A DNA stretch of 7,178 nucleotides from Haloferacaceae archaeon (GTDB lineage Archaea > Halobacteriota > Halobacteria > Halobacteriales > Haloferacaceae): NCBI GenBank assembly GCA_028274825.1, contig JAQCMZ010000160.1, positions 1-7,178 on the forward strand, read 5' to 3'. A program made the position numbers and the translations under genes. Below the pieces are notes generated by a model. That model saw only the letters and a program-made list of their open reading frames with translations. It was not told the origin of the DNA and searched no databases. Of this stretch, positions 1-5,958 are shown piece by piece; position 1 is the first letter of the stretch; every line of letters begins with the position of its first letter.

Positions 1-30
1 TTCCACTGGACGACATCTTGACATCCTCCT

Positions 31-44
31 CCGCGTTCACGCGG
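31..44 (-). repeat. Perfect hairpin with GTGAAC core, minus orientation
   Basis: CCGCGT-TC-ACGCGG is a perfect 6-bp inverted repeat with a 2-base spacer. On the minus strand its centre reads GTGAAC, and AGGAGGATGTCA follows downstream. This is the main evidence for a TnpB-type right end. Confidence 0.7.
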
Positions 45-86
45 CCGAATCCCACGCCACCGCTGAATTGGGAGTGTCGGGTGTCC

Positions 87-143
87 AGACTGCCACGCGA
101 GCACACCGTTGGAATCGGTGTGGAACCGGGCGACGGGCAGTCT
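87..143. repeat. Nested inverted repeats
   Basis: AGACTGCC (87-94) is complementary to GGCAGTCT (136-143). Inside this, CACACCG (102-108) is complementary to CGGTGTG (116-122) around the loop TTGGAAT. Two perfect nested stems in 57 bases suggest RNA or single-strand DNA folding rather than coding constraint. Confidence 0.6.
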
Positions 144-364
144 CTTGGGAGTGGCCACCCCGGGACTCCTCTCGTCTGTCGGACTCGGATTCCCAGTGTT
201 GTGTTGGCCACGGGGAGTCCGGCAGACTGCGACAGACTCAGAGTGACTTCCTCTGCAACTGTTTGCCCCCGGTGGTTGGTATGTGATTCCCACATCGGGC
301 CACACCCTGCCCTGTTTCCAGTGTGGGCGGACACTCGAACCGCCAGTTGGTGGCCGCTCGGCTA

Positions 365-384
365 CACTGGGGTCGTCCCCAGTG
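365..384. repeat. Perfect 8-bp stem-loop
   Basis: CACTGGGG (365-372), loop TCGT, and CCCCAGTG (377-384) form a GC-rich stem-loop. It is not followed by a T-run on either strand, so it does not look like an intrinsic terminator. It lies inside the putative decayed element, between the two GTGAAC hairpins. Confidence 0.6.
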
Positions 385-455
385 CGCCGACACTCACAGA
401 GACGACAGTGTGGAGCAAACACAGTCCGAAACTGGCGCTGTGACGGCGCGTATCC

Positions 456-471
456 ACGCCGTGAACGGCGT
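456..471 (+). repeat. Perfect hairpin with GTGAAC core, plus orientation
   Basis: ACGCCGT-GA-ACGGCGT is a perfect 7-bp inverted repeat. It carries the same GTGAAC centre as the hairpin at 31-44 but faces the other way, and it too is followed by AGGAG. It may be a second, diverged element end. Confidence 0.65.
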
Positions 472-480
472 AGGAGTGCG

Positions 481-1027
481 CCTGTTCAGCCTATAACAGC
501 CGTATTCGACACTATCGTGTGATTAGCCACAGAACTCGTCGACCCCAAATTTTCTCCTGACGACTGACTTCTTCTCACGAATTCAGGTTGGAGATTCCCC
601 CGTGGACGATCCGGCCGGGCGCTTCCCCCGGCTGTTAACTTACGGGTTCGCTGAGGCTGGTTTCGGTGAGTGACCGCGATTGTTCCCACTCTGCTAGTAT
701 CAAGTTGTTGTCATTTCACTCTCAGTAGGGCCTATCACCACATCCGAATTCTCGGGGGTATCACTGCAGTGTTCAGCACACACTGCGGGCCGGGACGAGC
801 CATCGGCCTCACTTCGTCTTGCGGTACATTCCACACGACCGCCGCGTCGCTGTGCGGGTCGAACCTGGCTGTCTCACAGTGGACTGAGTCATCAACACCT
901 TTTGCGCGACACTTGAGACGCTCATCTCGAATCCGCGTCACTCACCGCTTCGACGGTGGTTTCAATCTCATCGAGTGTGAACCAGACGCGTCCCAGTAGT
1001 TGTCTGTAACACGCCACAGAGTGTCCA
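481..1027. other. Gene-free, probably eroded region
   Basis: I find no gene with recognisable homology in these 547 bases. Two minus-strand stretches look more protein-like than chance. The first is a frame reading WFTLDEIETTVEAVSDADSR (about 1000 down to 925), ended by a stop. It is overlapped in a shifted frame by one beginning RDERLKCRAKGVDD (about 935 downwards). Together they could be one old gene with a frameshift. A third minus-strand frame near 690-570 contains QPQRTRKLTAGGSARPDRP, which I cannot assign with confidence to any family. There is also a short stem CACCG/CGGTG at 943-958 just downstream of the M24 gene, without a T-run. Erosion after mobile-element insertion is an inference. 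Confidence 0.4.
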
Positions 1028-2296
1028 TCACCGGACGGTCGGACTACTGTCGAATGGGTACGTTGCCAGGCTCTCGAATCCGGTTTCTCGGACGACAACA
1101 ACGTCTTTCAGCCGGACAGCGCCGTAGTCGGGGTCGCACACCGTGGGTGCAATTGTGAGCACGTGGCCAGTCTCGAGTTCGGTATCAGATGTTAGTGTCG
1201 GGCGCTCATGGAGACCGATACCGACACCGTGGCCTGTTCGGTATCCGTCTTCCGGCTCACCGTCACCGACTATATTGGCGAACCCATGTGCTGTGATCTC
1301 GGCGGCGGCTTCCTGGTGAACTGTGGAGGCGGGGCATCCAGCTTCTACTGTCGCTAGTGCCGCTTTTCTGGCCGCCTTGACGGCCACGTACGCTCGTCGT
1401 TCCCACCCCCCATTGCTGTCGACGACGAACGTCCGGGCAAGACTCCCATAATAGTTAGTCGAATCCCGGGGAGAGAGGTCTATCACGACAGTCTCGTCGC
1501 TGCAGATCGGCGCTGTCCCGGTGAAGTGGCGGGTAGCGGCTGTCTGCCCGGAGCCAATCACAGAGTTACCGGCATCTCGAAGCCCCGCGGCTGCAAGTTC
1601 TGCATTAATTTCGCGTCGGAGCAACTCGGTCGTGAGTTGTTCGCCGTTCCAGTGTAACGCCTTCTCACCCGGGTCAGCAGACGCGAGAATCGTCTCTGCG
1701 CGGGCCATCCCGCGGGTCGTCGCACGCTGGATCTGACAGAGTCGATCGATCTCTGGAGACGACTTCACTGCTCGGGCGTGCTCGGCGGCCGTCGTCGAGG
1801 AGACAATATATCCCTCCCGTTCGAGATACACCACTGCTGTGTGGGGGATTTCGCGTGGGGTCAACACAGTGGCTCCCTCGTCAGTGCCGAGAGTGGTCAG
1901 CTGTTCGGCTGCGCGTTTCCCCGGCGGAGATTTGGTACTGTTGGCAGATACTTCGCAGGTCAGCGTCGAGTCTTCGGGGCGACTGGATTCTCCGGTGGGT
2001 GACTTCCCCGAGACGAATTCCCGGATTGCCTGCTCGACACACAGAGGGGGAGCACACAGAACTGCACGGTCGGGTGTCACGACGAGAGCGTACGCTCGAT
2101 CAGGGCCGTCGAATTGAGTGAGATACCGCATGTTATTGTCGAACCGATCGCCGACGTGAACGAACGCGGCTGCATCTGTAGTTTCGACTGCGTCCACAAG
2201 TCTCGAGAAATCGGCCGACAGGTGGGGGCTCGGGGGTGAGACAGCACGATCACCAAATTCCGCAGTCAACGGGTGAGACCCTCGGTCGCGTGTCAC
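1028..2296 (-). CDS. M24-family (Xaa-Pro aminopeptidase-like) protein, probable non-canonical metal site
   Basis: The product is 422 residues: an N-terminal creatinase-type domain (about 25-165) followed by a pita-bread M24 domain (about 170-415). Family landmarks are visible: RHFTG around H257, VVID with D273, GHGVG with H356, LHERP with H363, and a GxxTIxP-like turn near 379-384. M24 enzymes bind two metals through Asp, Asp, His, Glu, Glu. Here only D273 and H356 remain; the other positions read S285 (in YGSLART), A383 (in TIAPT) and K397 (in VRLKD). It is therefore probably not an ordinary prolidase, and binding, signalling or altered catalysis is possible. Residues 98-132 are a low-complexity stretch within the N-terminal domain. 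The GTG start overlaps the helicase stop as GTGA, which favours this start and translational coupling; the sequence resembling family members begins about 23 residues in. Cytosolic: no signal peptide or membrane segment is seen. Confidence 0.87.
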   Translation of the reverse strand: MTRDRGSHPLTAEFGDRAVSPPSPHLSADFSRLVDAVETTDAAAFVHVGDRFDNNMRYLTQFDGPDRAYALVVTPDRAVLCAPPLCVEQAIREFVSGKSPTGESSRPEDSTLTCEVSANSTKSPPGKRAAEQLTTLGTDEGATVLTPREIPHTAVVYLEREGYIVSSTTAAEHARAVKSSPEIDRLCQIQRATTRGMARAETILASADPGEKALHWNGEQLTTELLRREINAELAAAGLRDAGNSVIGSGQTAATRHFTGTAPICSDETVVIDLSPRDSTNYYGSLARTFVVDSNGGWERRAYVAVKAARKAALATVEAGCPASTVHQEAAAEITAHGFANIVGDGEPEDGYRTGHGVGIGLHERPTLTSDTELETGHVLTIAPTVCDPDYGAVRLKDVVVVRETGFESLATYPFDSSPTVR

Positions 2297-4146
2297 GCTT
2301 CCGGTTCAGGAACAGCTAATTCTTCTTGAACGTCCTCGACTAGCTCCTGTGGCGTACCCTCGCGCAATTCATTATACAACAGCACACTCACCGGGAGTGT
2401 CGGAGCGCCGTCCACAAGATTCTCGAGAACGACCAGTCGCTCCCGCGCCCGCGACATTCCGACATAAAACACGCGCCGCTCGTTATCAGTGAGAACAGGG
2501 ACGGGACTGGTAGATTTGGTGAATTCATCGACACCATCGACCTCGTCCGGTTCCTCGATAGTGGCGGCCATCTGTTCGACGACTTTCTCAGTTAGGTCAG
2601 TCGCGACGAACACGTGGTCAGCTTCTCGACCCTTCGCGGAGTGGATTGTTCCTACTCGCACGTGGCTGCTGTCCATCCCGCCGTAATCGCCGTCAAAGTA
2701 CGCATCGATTGAGGTTCGCTGGAAGCTGGTCACCTTCCGGATCATATCACCGGCACTGGCTGGCGATGGGAGAAACGGGACACGGTCGCTAATCGCATCA
2801 GCCTCGATAGTGAACTCGGAGACATCCTCAACATCGGCTGCCTCTTCGCGTTCGTCGAGAAGGTCATAAAACGTCTCTCGGTCGGTCGTGCCGAACGCAG
2901 AACTCTGGAGCATATCGGCCAGTCGCCGGGCTTGCAGCCCTGTCACCGGATCCCCGTCATCGAGCGCCTCTATCGCATGGACGTAATCGGTCACCCGGTC
3001 AGTCCACATTCGGCCGTCTGTCAGCAACGAGAAGGGTATCCCCTTGTCGATGAACTCATCGACGAATTGGAACATCTGATATCGCGCCCGGAAGAGGATC
3101 ATCAAATCCCCCTCGTTTTTGTCGACGGTATGCTGAACATTTCGGGCTAATTCGAGCATCGACGGACTCTCGATTGCTTCAACTTCGCCCCCCTCTTTTC
3201 GAGGGTTCAGGTCCTTCTCCTGGCGTTTACTGATATGCCGAATTTCCGCACTGACGACGTTCAAGATCTGTGAGGGGAGTCGATACGAATTCGGAAGGAC
3301 GACATCCTCCTCGACCGTCGTGTCCAACAGGAGGTCCGGATCTGCTCCCTGCCACGCGTACACCACTTGGTCGTCGTCACCCGCGATGAGCACTCGCTCG
3401 AGATGGGGCCGCCACTCTTGATACACCGAGTACTGAAGTGTCGTGATATCCTGGAATTCGTCGATGACGAGATAATCGACGTTCGGAACCAGCGATCGGT
3501 TAGCCACCCGTTCGAGCATGTCAGCGAATCCGACGACTCCGTTGTCGGATTTGAACGACCGCCACGCCCGAATCGCCTCCGGGATATCGATACGGTCATC
3601 GTCAGACGGCCAGGTCGGTGTGTATTTGTTCCCCTCTTGTGCGTGCGGGTCAAGGTCTGGAGGGAGTCTGACTTCTTCAACGTTCCACTTGAACGGGACA
3701 TCATACCAGTCAGCGACATCACGTTGGGTGCGCTGGAGCCATTGTGAGGTGGCAATAAGTTTGTTTCCGATAGTGGTTGACCGCGCAGTGCGTCTGCCAG
3801 CTCCGCTGTGATCATCCTCGAAATCGATGCCGTAATCGTCACAAAACGCTTGTTTCTCTTCTTCCCCGACAACATCACCGCGAGAGAGACTCAACTGGTC
3901 GTACGCTTTCGCGTGCATCGTGCAGACGTTCCCCTGCAGCGCACGAGGAGAGGCATCTAACCGGTCCGCGAGACGGTCACGGATCTCGGCTGCGGCCGCG
4001 CGGGTGTACGACACCACAAGCACGTCTCGCATACTCACCGAATCGGTGTCGTTAATCAACTTCTCAACGCGATCCAGCAGTGCCGTCGTTTTTCCGCTTC
4101 CTGGCCCACCAAACAGCCGCGACACGGTCGGTTCGATTTCAGTCAT
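2293..4146 (-). CDS. UvrD-like superfamily 1A DNA helicase
   Basis: A 617-residue ATP-dependent 3'-5' DNA translocase or helicase of the UvrD/Rep/PcrA type, expected to act in repair or in replication-fork processing. All core motifs are present: Walker A GGPGSGKT (13-20), motif Ia SYTRAAAAEI (46-55), TMHAKAY (76-82), Walker B DEFQD (229-233), motif III GDDDQVVYAWQG (256-267), NSYRLP (286-291), motif V VGTIHSAKGREADHVF (498-513) and motif VI VFYVGMSRARERL (559-571). The N-terminus starts only about 12 residues before Walker A, so the usual SF1A Q-motif segment is missing. The acidic C-terminal tail is short. The ATG start is supported by a TATA-like box about 27 nt upstream, consistent with a leaderless message. 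The stop overlaps the M24 start. It is shorter than bacterial UvrD (about 720 residues). The exact substrate cannot be read from the sequence. Confidence 0.95.
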   Translation of the reverse strand: MTEIEPTVSRLFGGPGSGKTTALLDRVEKLINDTDSVSMRDVLVVSYTRAAAAEIRDRLADRLDASPRALQGNVCTMHAKAYDQLSLSRGDVVGEEEKQAFCDDYGIDFEDDHSGAGRRTARSTTIGNKLIATSQWLQRTQRDVADWYDVPFKWNVEEVRLPPDLDPHAQEGNKYTPTWPSDDDRIDIPEAIRAWRSFKSDNGVVGFADMLERVANRSLVPNVDYLVIDEFQDITTLQYSVYQEWRPHLERVLIAGDDDQVVYAWQGADPDLLLDTTVEEDVVLPNSYRLPSQILNVVSAEIRHISKRQEKDLNPRKEGGEVEAIESPSMLELARNVQHTVDKNEGDLMILFRARYQMFQFVDEFIDKGIPFSLLTDGRMWTDRVTDYVHAIEALDDGDPVTGLQARRLADMLQSSAFGTTDRETFYDLLDEREEAADVEDVSEFTIEADAISDRVPFLPSPASAGDMIRKVTSFQRTSIDAYFDGDYGGMDSSHVRVGTIHSAKGREADHVFVATDLTEKVVEQMAATIEEPDEVDGVDEFTKSTSPVPVLTDNERRVFYVGMSRARERLVVLENLVDGAPTLPVSVLLYNELREGTPQELVEDVQEELAVPEPEA

Positions 4147-4169
4147 TGTAAACGATGGTAATCCGCGTG

Positions 4170-4180
4170 TTCATAAGCGA
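4170..4180 (-). promoter_or_regulatory. TATA-like box for the helicase-M24 operon
   Basis: The minus strand reads TCGCTTATGAA, centred about 27 nt before the helicase ATG at 4146. That spacing fits a leaderless haloarchaeal transcript. It sits within the 48-base gap after the DUF7563-like gene, so the helicase may have its own promoter in addition to any read-through. Confidence 0.4.
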
Positions 4181-4194
4181 CGTGACCTCAACCG

Positions 4195-4353
4195 TTAATT
4201 CCCCCGGGTTGCCCGGGCTTCACGAACCTCGGCACCGTCTCGGACGATATCTTCACAGGACGGATACACCCAGGGTTGTTCTGCATCGTTCGGGGCGAAG
4301 ACACGCACGTATGCGGTCGTCACGAACGAGCCACGGTTCTTGCAACGGGACAT
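4195..4353 (-). CDS. DUF7563-like small protein with degraded zinc-finger cysteines
   Basis: A 52-residue protein beginning MSRCKNRGSFVTTAYVRVF and ending in REARATRGN. It closely resembles the small haloarchaeal proteins I know as DUF7563, which typically read CxNCGSFVT...VCPxCED and so carry two CxxC pairs. Here the first pair is C4-K-N-R7 and the second is Y30-P-S-C33, leaving one cysteine in each. CGT in place of TGT and TAT in place of TGT are each one base from a Cys codon. The frame is intact and the rest is well conserved, so zinc binding is probably lost or altered while the gene still reads as coding. I chose the internal ATG at 4353 rather than the upstream ATG at 4482, because family similarity begins there and a TATA-like box lies 28 nt upstream. 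Function unknown. Confidence 0.75.
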   Translation of the reverse strand: MSRCKNRGSFVTTAYVRVFAPNDAEQPWVYPSCEDIVRDGAEVREARATRGN

Positions 4354-4375
4354 GGATACGGATACGTATTTGCTA

Positions 4376-4386
4376 GTATGCATTAA
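4376..4386 (-). promoter_or_regulatory. TATA-like box for the DUF7563-like gene
   Basis: The minus strand reads TTAATGCATAC, centred about 28 nt before the ATG at 4353. This supports that start and a leaderless transcript. A tandem GTATCC GTATCC lies between the box and the start codon. Confidence 0.4.
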
Positions 4387-4501
4387 CTTTAATGGTACAA
4401 GAAACCTCTCTGCAGGTGAACGCCCGGCGGCCGATCCACGAATTATGTCGGGCGGAATTTGGGGAAATAAGAACCGCGACAAATCAAGGCGGGTTCACTC
4501 G

Positions 4502-4684
4502 TCAGAGCGTCGGGTGCCACCCGCAGACCGAGCACTCCGAGGCAGCTTCCTCGTGGATTCCACCGCATTCGGGACACTGTTTTTTGTTGTAAGATCGCTC
4601 CCAACCGGTAGACTCTGTCTCGTGACCTCGGTCAGAAAGGAACTCATCAATCACGTCGTCTTCGGTGCTGGGTGCTGATGCCAT
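4502..4684 (-). CDS. HVO_0416 family zinc-ribbon protein
   Basis: A 60-residue protein starting MASAPSTEDDVIDEFLSDRG, with a single C4 zinc ribbon made of CPECG (C37, C40) and CSVCG (C51, C54), preceded by YNKKQ. I recognise this as the haloarchaeal family named after Haloferax volcanii HVO_0416, a very small CPxCG-type zinc-finger protein. Members of this size class in haloarchaea have been linked to fitness phenotypes, but the molecular role of this family is unknown to me. Length, N-terminus and all four cysteines are intact. The ATG start is backed by a strong TATA-like element about 31 nt upstream. It is the first of four minus-strand genes and is separated from the next by 148 bases that contain that gene's own promoter, so it is probably transcribed separately. 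Confidence 0.9.
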   Translation of the reverse strand: MASAPSTEDDVIDEFLSDRGHETESTGWERSYNKKQCPECGGIHEEAASECSVCGWHPTL

Positions 4685-4709
4685 ACATGCTACACATTGA
4701 CATGGCCGA

Positions 4710-4728
4710 GCTTATATCTTTCCACGAA
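4710..4728 (-). promoter_or_regulatory. BRE/TATA promoter of the HVO_0416-family gene
   Basis: The minus strand reads CGTGGAAAGATATAAGC: a purine-rich BRE-like segment followed by GATATAAG, centred about 31 nt before the ATG at 4684. This is the clearest archaeal promoter in the window. Confidence 0.55.
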
Positions 4729-4987
4729 ATTGATATTCTGTAGAATCGGGGGTTCTGTCGCCCGGCGGCGGTGAGACAGGACCGGGTTAGCCAGCTATCG
4801 GCAGGCCGGTCGTTCACAGGGGTAATACGTCGGTCAAGAGACGCTCGTAGAGGTTACATACTCCGCAGAGTGAGTGGTAGTTGTTACTAACAGGTGCTTG
4901 GTTGTCAGTTCAGAACGCGCAACGAGCCCGGGTCGAATACACTGACAGGTACCGCGCTGAATCCAATTTCTGCGTTTGCAACAGTTG
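4729..4987. other. Intergenic spacer with one long stem-loop
   Basis: This spacer lies between the M29 gene end and the promoter of the HVO_0416-family gene. No gene is seen. GGTTCTGTC (4751-4759) pairs with GACAGGACC (4774-4782) over 9 positions, including one G-T pair, and encloses a GC-rich 14-base loop. No T-run follows on the minus strand, so a terminator role for the M29 gene is uncertain. The rest appears unstructured. Confidence 0.4.
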
Positions 4988-5935
4988 CTAAGGGCTCGGC
5001 AGTCGGATCCGTTCACCGTCTGCGTAGACAGTCGGATCGCGGAGAATTCCGTCGAGATGAAGTGGAGCCTCCGTCTCACCGCCAATCGCGGCATCGTCAC
5101 CGATAGCGATGTGAACAGTTCCACCCGCTTTCTCATCGAGCAATACAGATCCCACCAACTCCGTAACGCCAACATTAGTTCCGATCCCGAGTTCGGCCAG
5201 ATTGTATGCTGCGTCTCCGGCATCCTCGGCAGCAGTTTCGATCTGCCCCTGAATTGCATCATCAGAGATTCGGGTGACAGCCCCATCTTCCACCTCGAAT
5301 TCTAACCGTGCACCGGGTTCCAACAGCCCATGAGGCATCATCGTCCCATCGACGACGTATGTTCCGTTGGCGGTGGTGGGGGCGACAAACACCTCCCCGG
5401 CCGGGAGATTCGAGAAGTCGCCAGCATCCGGGATAATCCCCGTATCGAGATGCCACTCACGGCCCCCGGGCCGAACAGTAAGGTCAGTTCCTTGCGGAGA
5501 CGTCACTCGAATCTCCTCTGCGCCGGCCACCTGCTCGTACACAGTCTCACAGTGCTGCTGAATCTCGCGGTAATCGGCGTTCAACCCGGTGACAAACACC
5601 TCTTCAGTAATTCCCGGAAGTGTTGCACCGCGGGTGCCGGCCGTTGAGGCCGTGTCGCGTGCTCGTGTGTGTGAGAGGCTCTTTGTCGTGGGGGCGAGGA
5701 AAGCATCTGCTTCCTCCATAGCCGCAGCGACCGGCTCAGGGGGTTCTTCACCGTGCTGTGACCCCGGTGGATATTGGAGGATCGTTGCATCGGAAGTCAC
5801 GTCTGTCGCCGTCGCATATAGCGATTTTCCGATCGGTTCACGCTTGTCGTCCGTGACGATCACCACGGTATCGTCTGCTGAGAGATCGAGACATTGATGA
5901 ATAGCTGTGGTTGCTGCTTCCTGCAGTGCATCCAT
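4988..5935 (-). CDS. M29-type aminopeptidase-like metalloprotein (AmpS/COG2309 group)
   Basis: A 315-residue protein of the archaeal aminopeptidase T/AmpS-like group. The family's metal-binding pattern is present: E181 in NLPAGEVF, E248 in LAELGIGTN, H275 in TVHIAIGD, and H293/D295 in the HLDG motif. Bacterial AmpS/AmpT enzymes, at about 410 residues, are longer and carry a catalytic Tyr seven residues after the first His; here that position is A282. So classic aminopeptidase activity is likely by family but not certain, and related folds include non-peptidase dioxygenases. I chose Met at 5935 because the sequence resembling family members begins MDALQEAA and a TATA-like CATAAC lies about 28 nt upstream. 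An in-frame ATG at 5974 would add 13 residues. No export signal: cytosolic. Divergent from the GAPDH gene. Confidence 0.88.
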   Translation of the reverse strand: MDALQEAATTAIHQCLDLSADDTVVIVTDDKREPIGKSLYATATDVTSDATILQYPPGSQHGEEPPEPVAAAMEEADAFLAPTTKSLSHTRARDTASTAGTRGATLPGITEEVFVTGLNADYREIQQHCETVYEQVAGAEEIRVTSPQGTDLTVRPGGREWHLDTGIIPDAGDFSNLPAGEVFVAPTTANGTYVVDGTMMPHGLLEPGARLEFEVEDGAVTRISDDAIQGQIETAAEDAGDAAYNLAELGIGTNVGVTELVGSVLLDEKAGGTVHIAIGDDAAIGGETEAPLHLDGILRDPTVYADGERIRLPSP

Positions 5936-5958
5936 AATCGGTACTTCGAGTGCCGCGG

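Larger units (their letters stand above)
19..143 (-). ncRNA. Possible orphan TnpB guide-RNA (reRNA/omega RNA-like) scaffold
   Basis: Read on the minus strand, this stretch folds into a nested pair of stems followed by a terminal hairpin. The outer stem is AGACTGCC (from 143 to 136) with GGCAGTCT (from 94 to 87). Inside it, CACACCG (122-116) pairs with CGGTGTG (108-102) around a 7-nt loop. Then comes CCGCGT-GA-ACGCGG (44-31), and the candidate element end AGGAGGATGTCA. TnpB guide RNAs are known to derive from the element's right end, with the guide taken from flanking DNA just beyond it; here that flank would be positions 1 to about 18. Overlapping sense transcripts have been reported for IS1341-type genes in haloarchaea. 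That this copy is transcribed or functional is pure inference, since no TnpB is present to use it. Confidence 0.3.
19..480. mobile_element. Decayed IS1341/TnpB-type element remnant (no intact transposase)
   Basis: At the left edge, the minus strand reads a perfect GTGAAC-core hairpin (31-44) followed directly by AGGAGGATGTCA (ending near 19). As I recall, this combination is common at the right ends of haloarchaeal IS1341-like elements of the IS200/IS605 group. A second GTGAAC hairpin in the opposite orientation closes the region at 456-471 and is also followed by AGGAG. Nothing between them codes for a TnpB: no RuvC-like motif or DVNAA-type tail is visible, and the open frames are broken or shadow-like. 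A minus-strand C-x2-C-x-C run near 387-410 could be a worn zinc-ribbon remnant, but this is weak. The element type is inferred from the end motif. It could instead be a small non-autonomous element or unrelated structured DNA. Confidence 0.42.

Noticed and set aside
825..870. tRNA-like T-loop sequence on the minus strand (GGTTCGACC)
   Set aside because: The flanking bases do not form a 5-bp T-stem, and no anticodon arm or acceptor stem can be built around it.
3367..3747. 126-codon plus-strand open frame opposite the helicase gene
   Set aside because: It lies entirely within a gene with a complete motif set; no promoter and no family resemblance.
3261..3878. 205-codon open frame on the minus strand inside the helicase gene
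   Set aside because: It is a shifted-frame shadow of the helicase coding sequence, Ser/Arg-rich with no recognisable domain.
4354..4482. Longer start for the DUF7563-like protein (95 residues from 4482)
   Set aside because: The extra N-terminus has no family resemblance and spans the TATA-like box that fits the start at 4353.
4834..5286. 150-codon minus-strand open frame overlapping the M29 gene end
   Set aside because: It is out of frame with the M29 gene, Ser/Arg/Cys-rich and without recognisable motifs; a shadow frame extending into the spacer.
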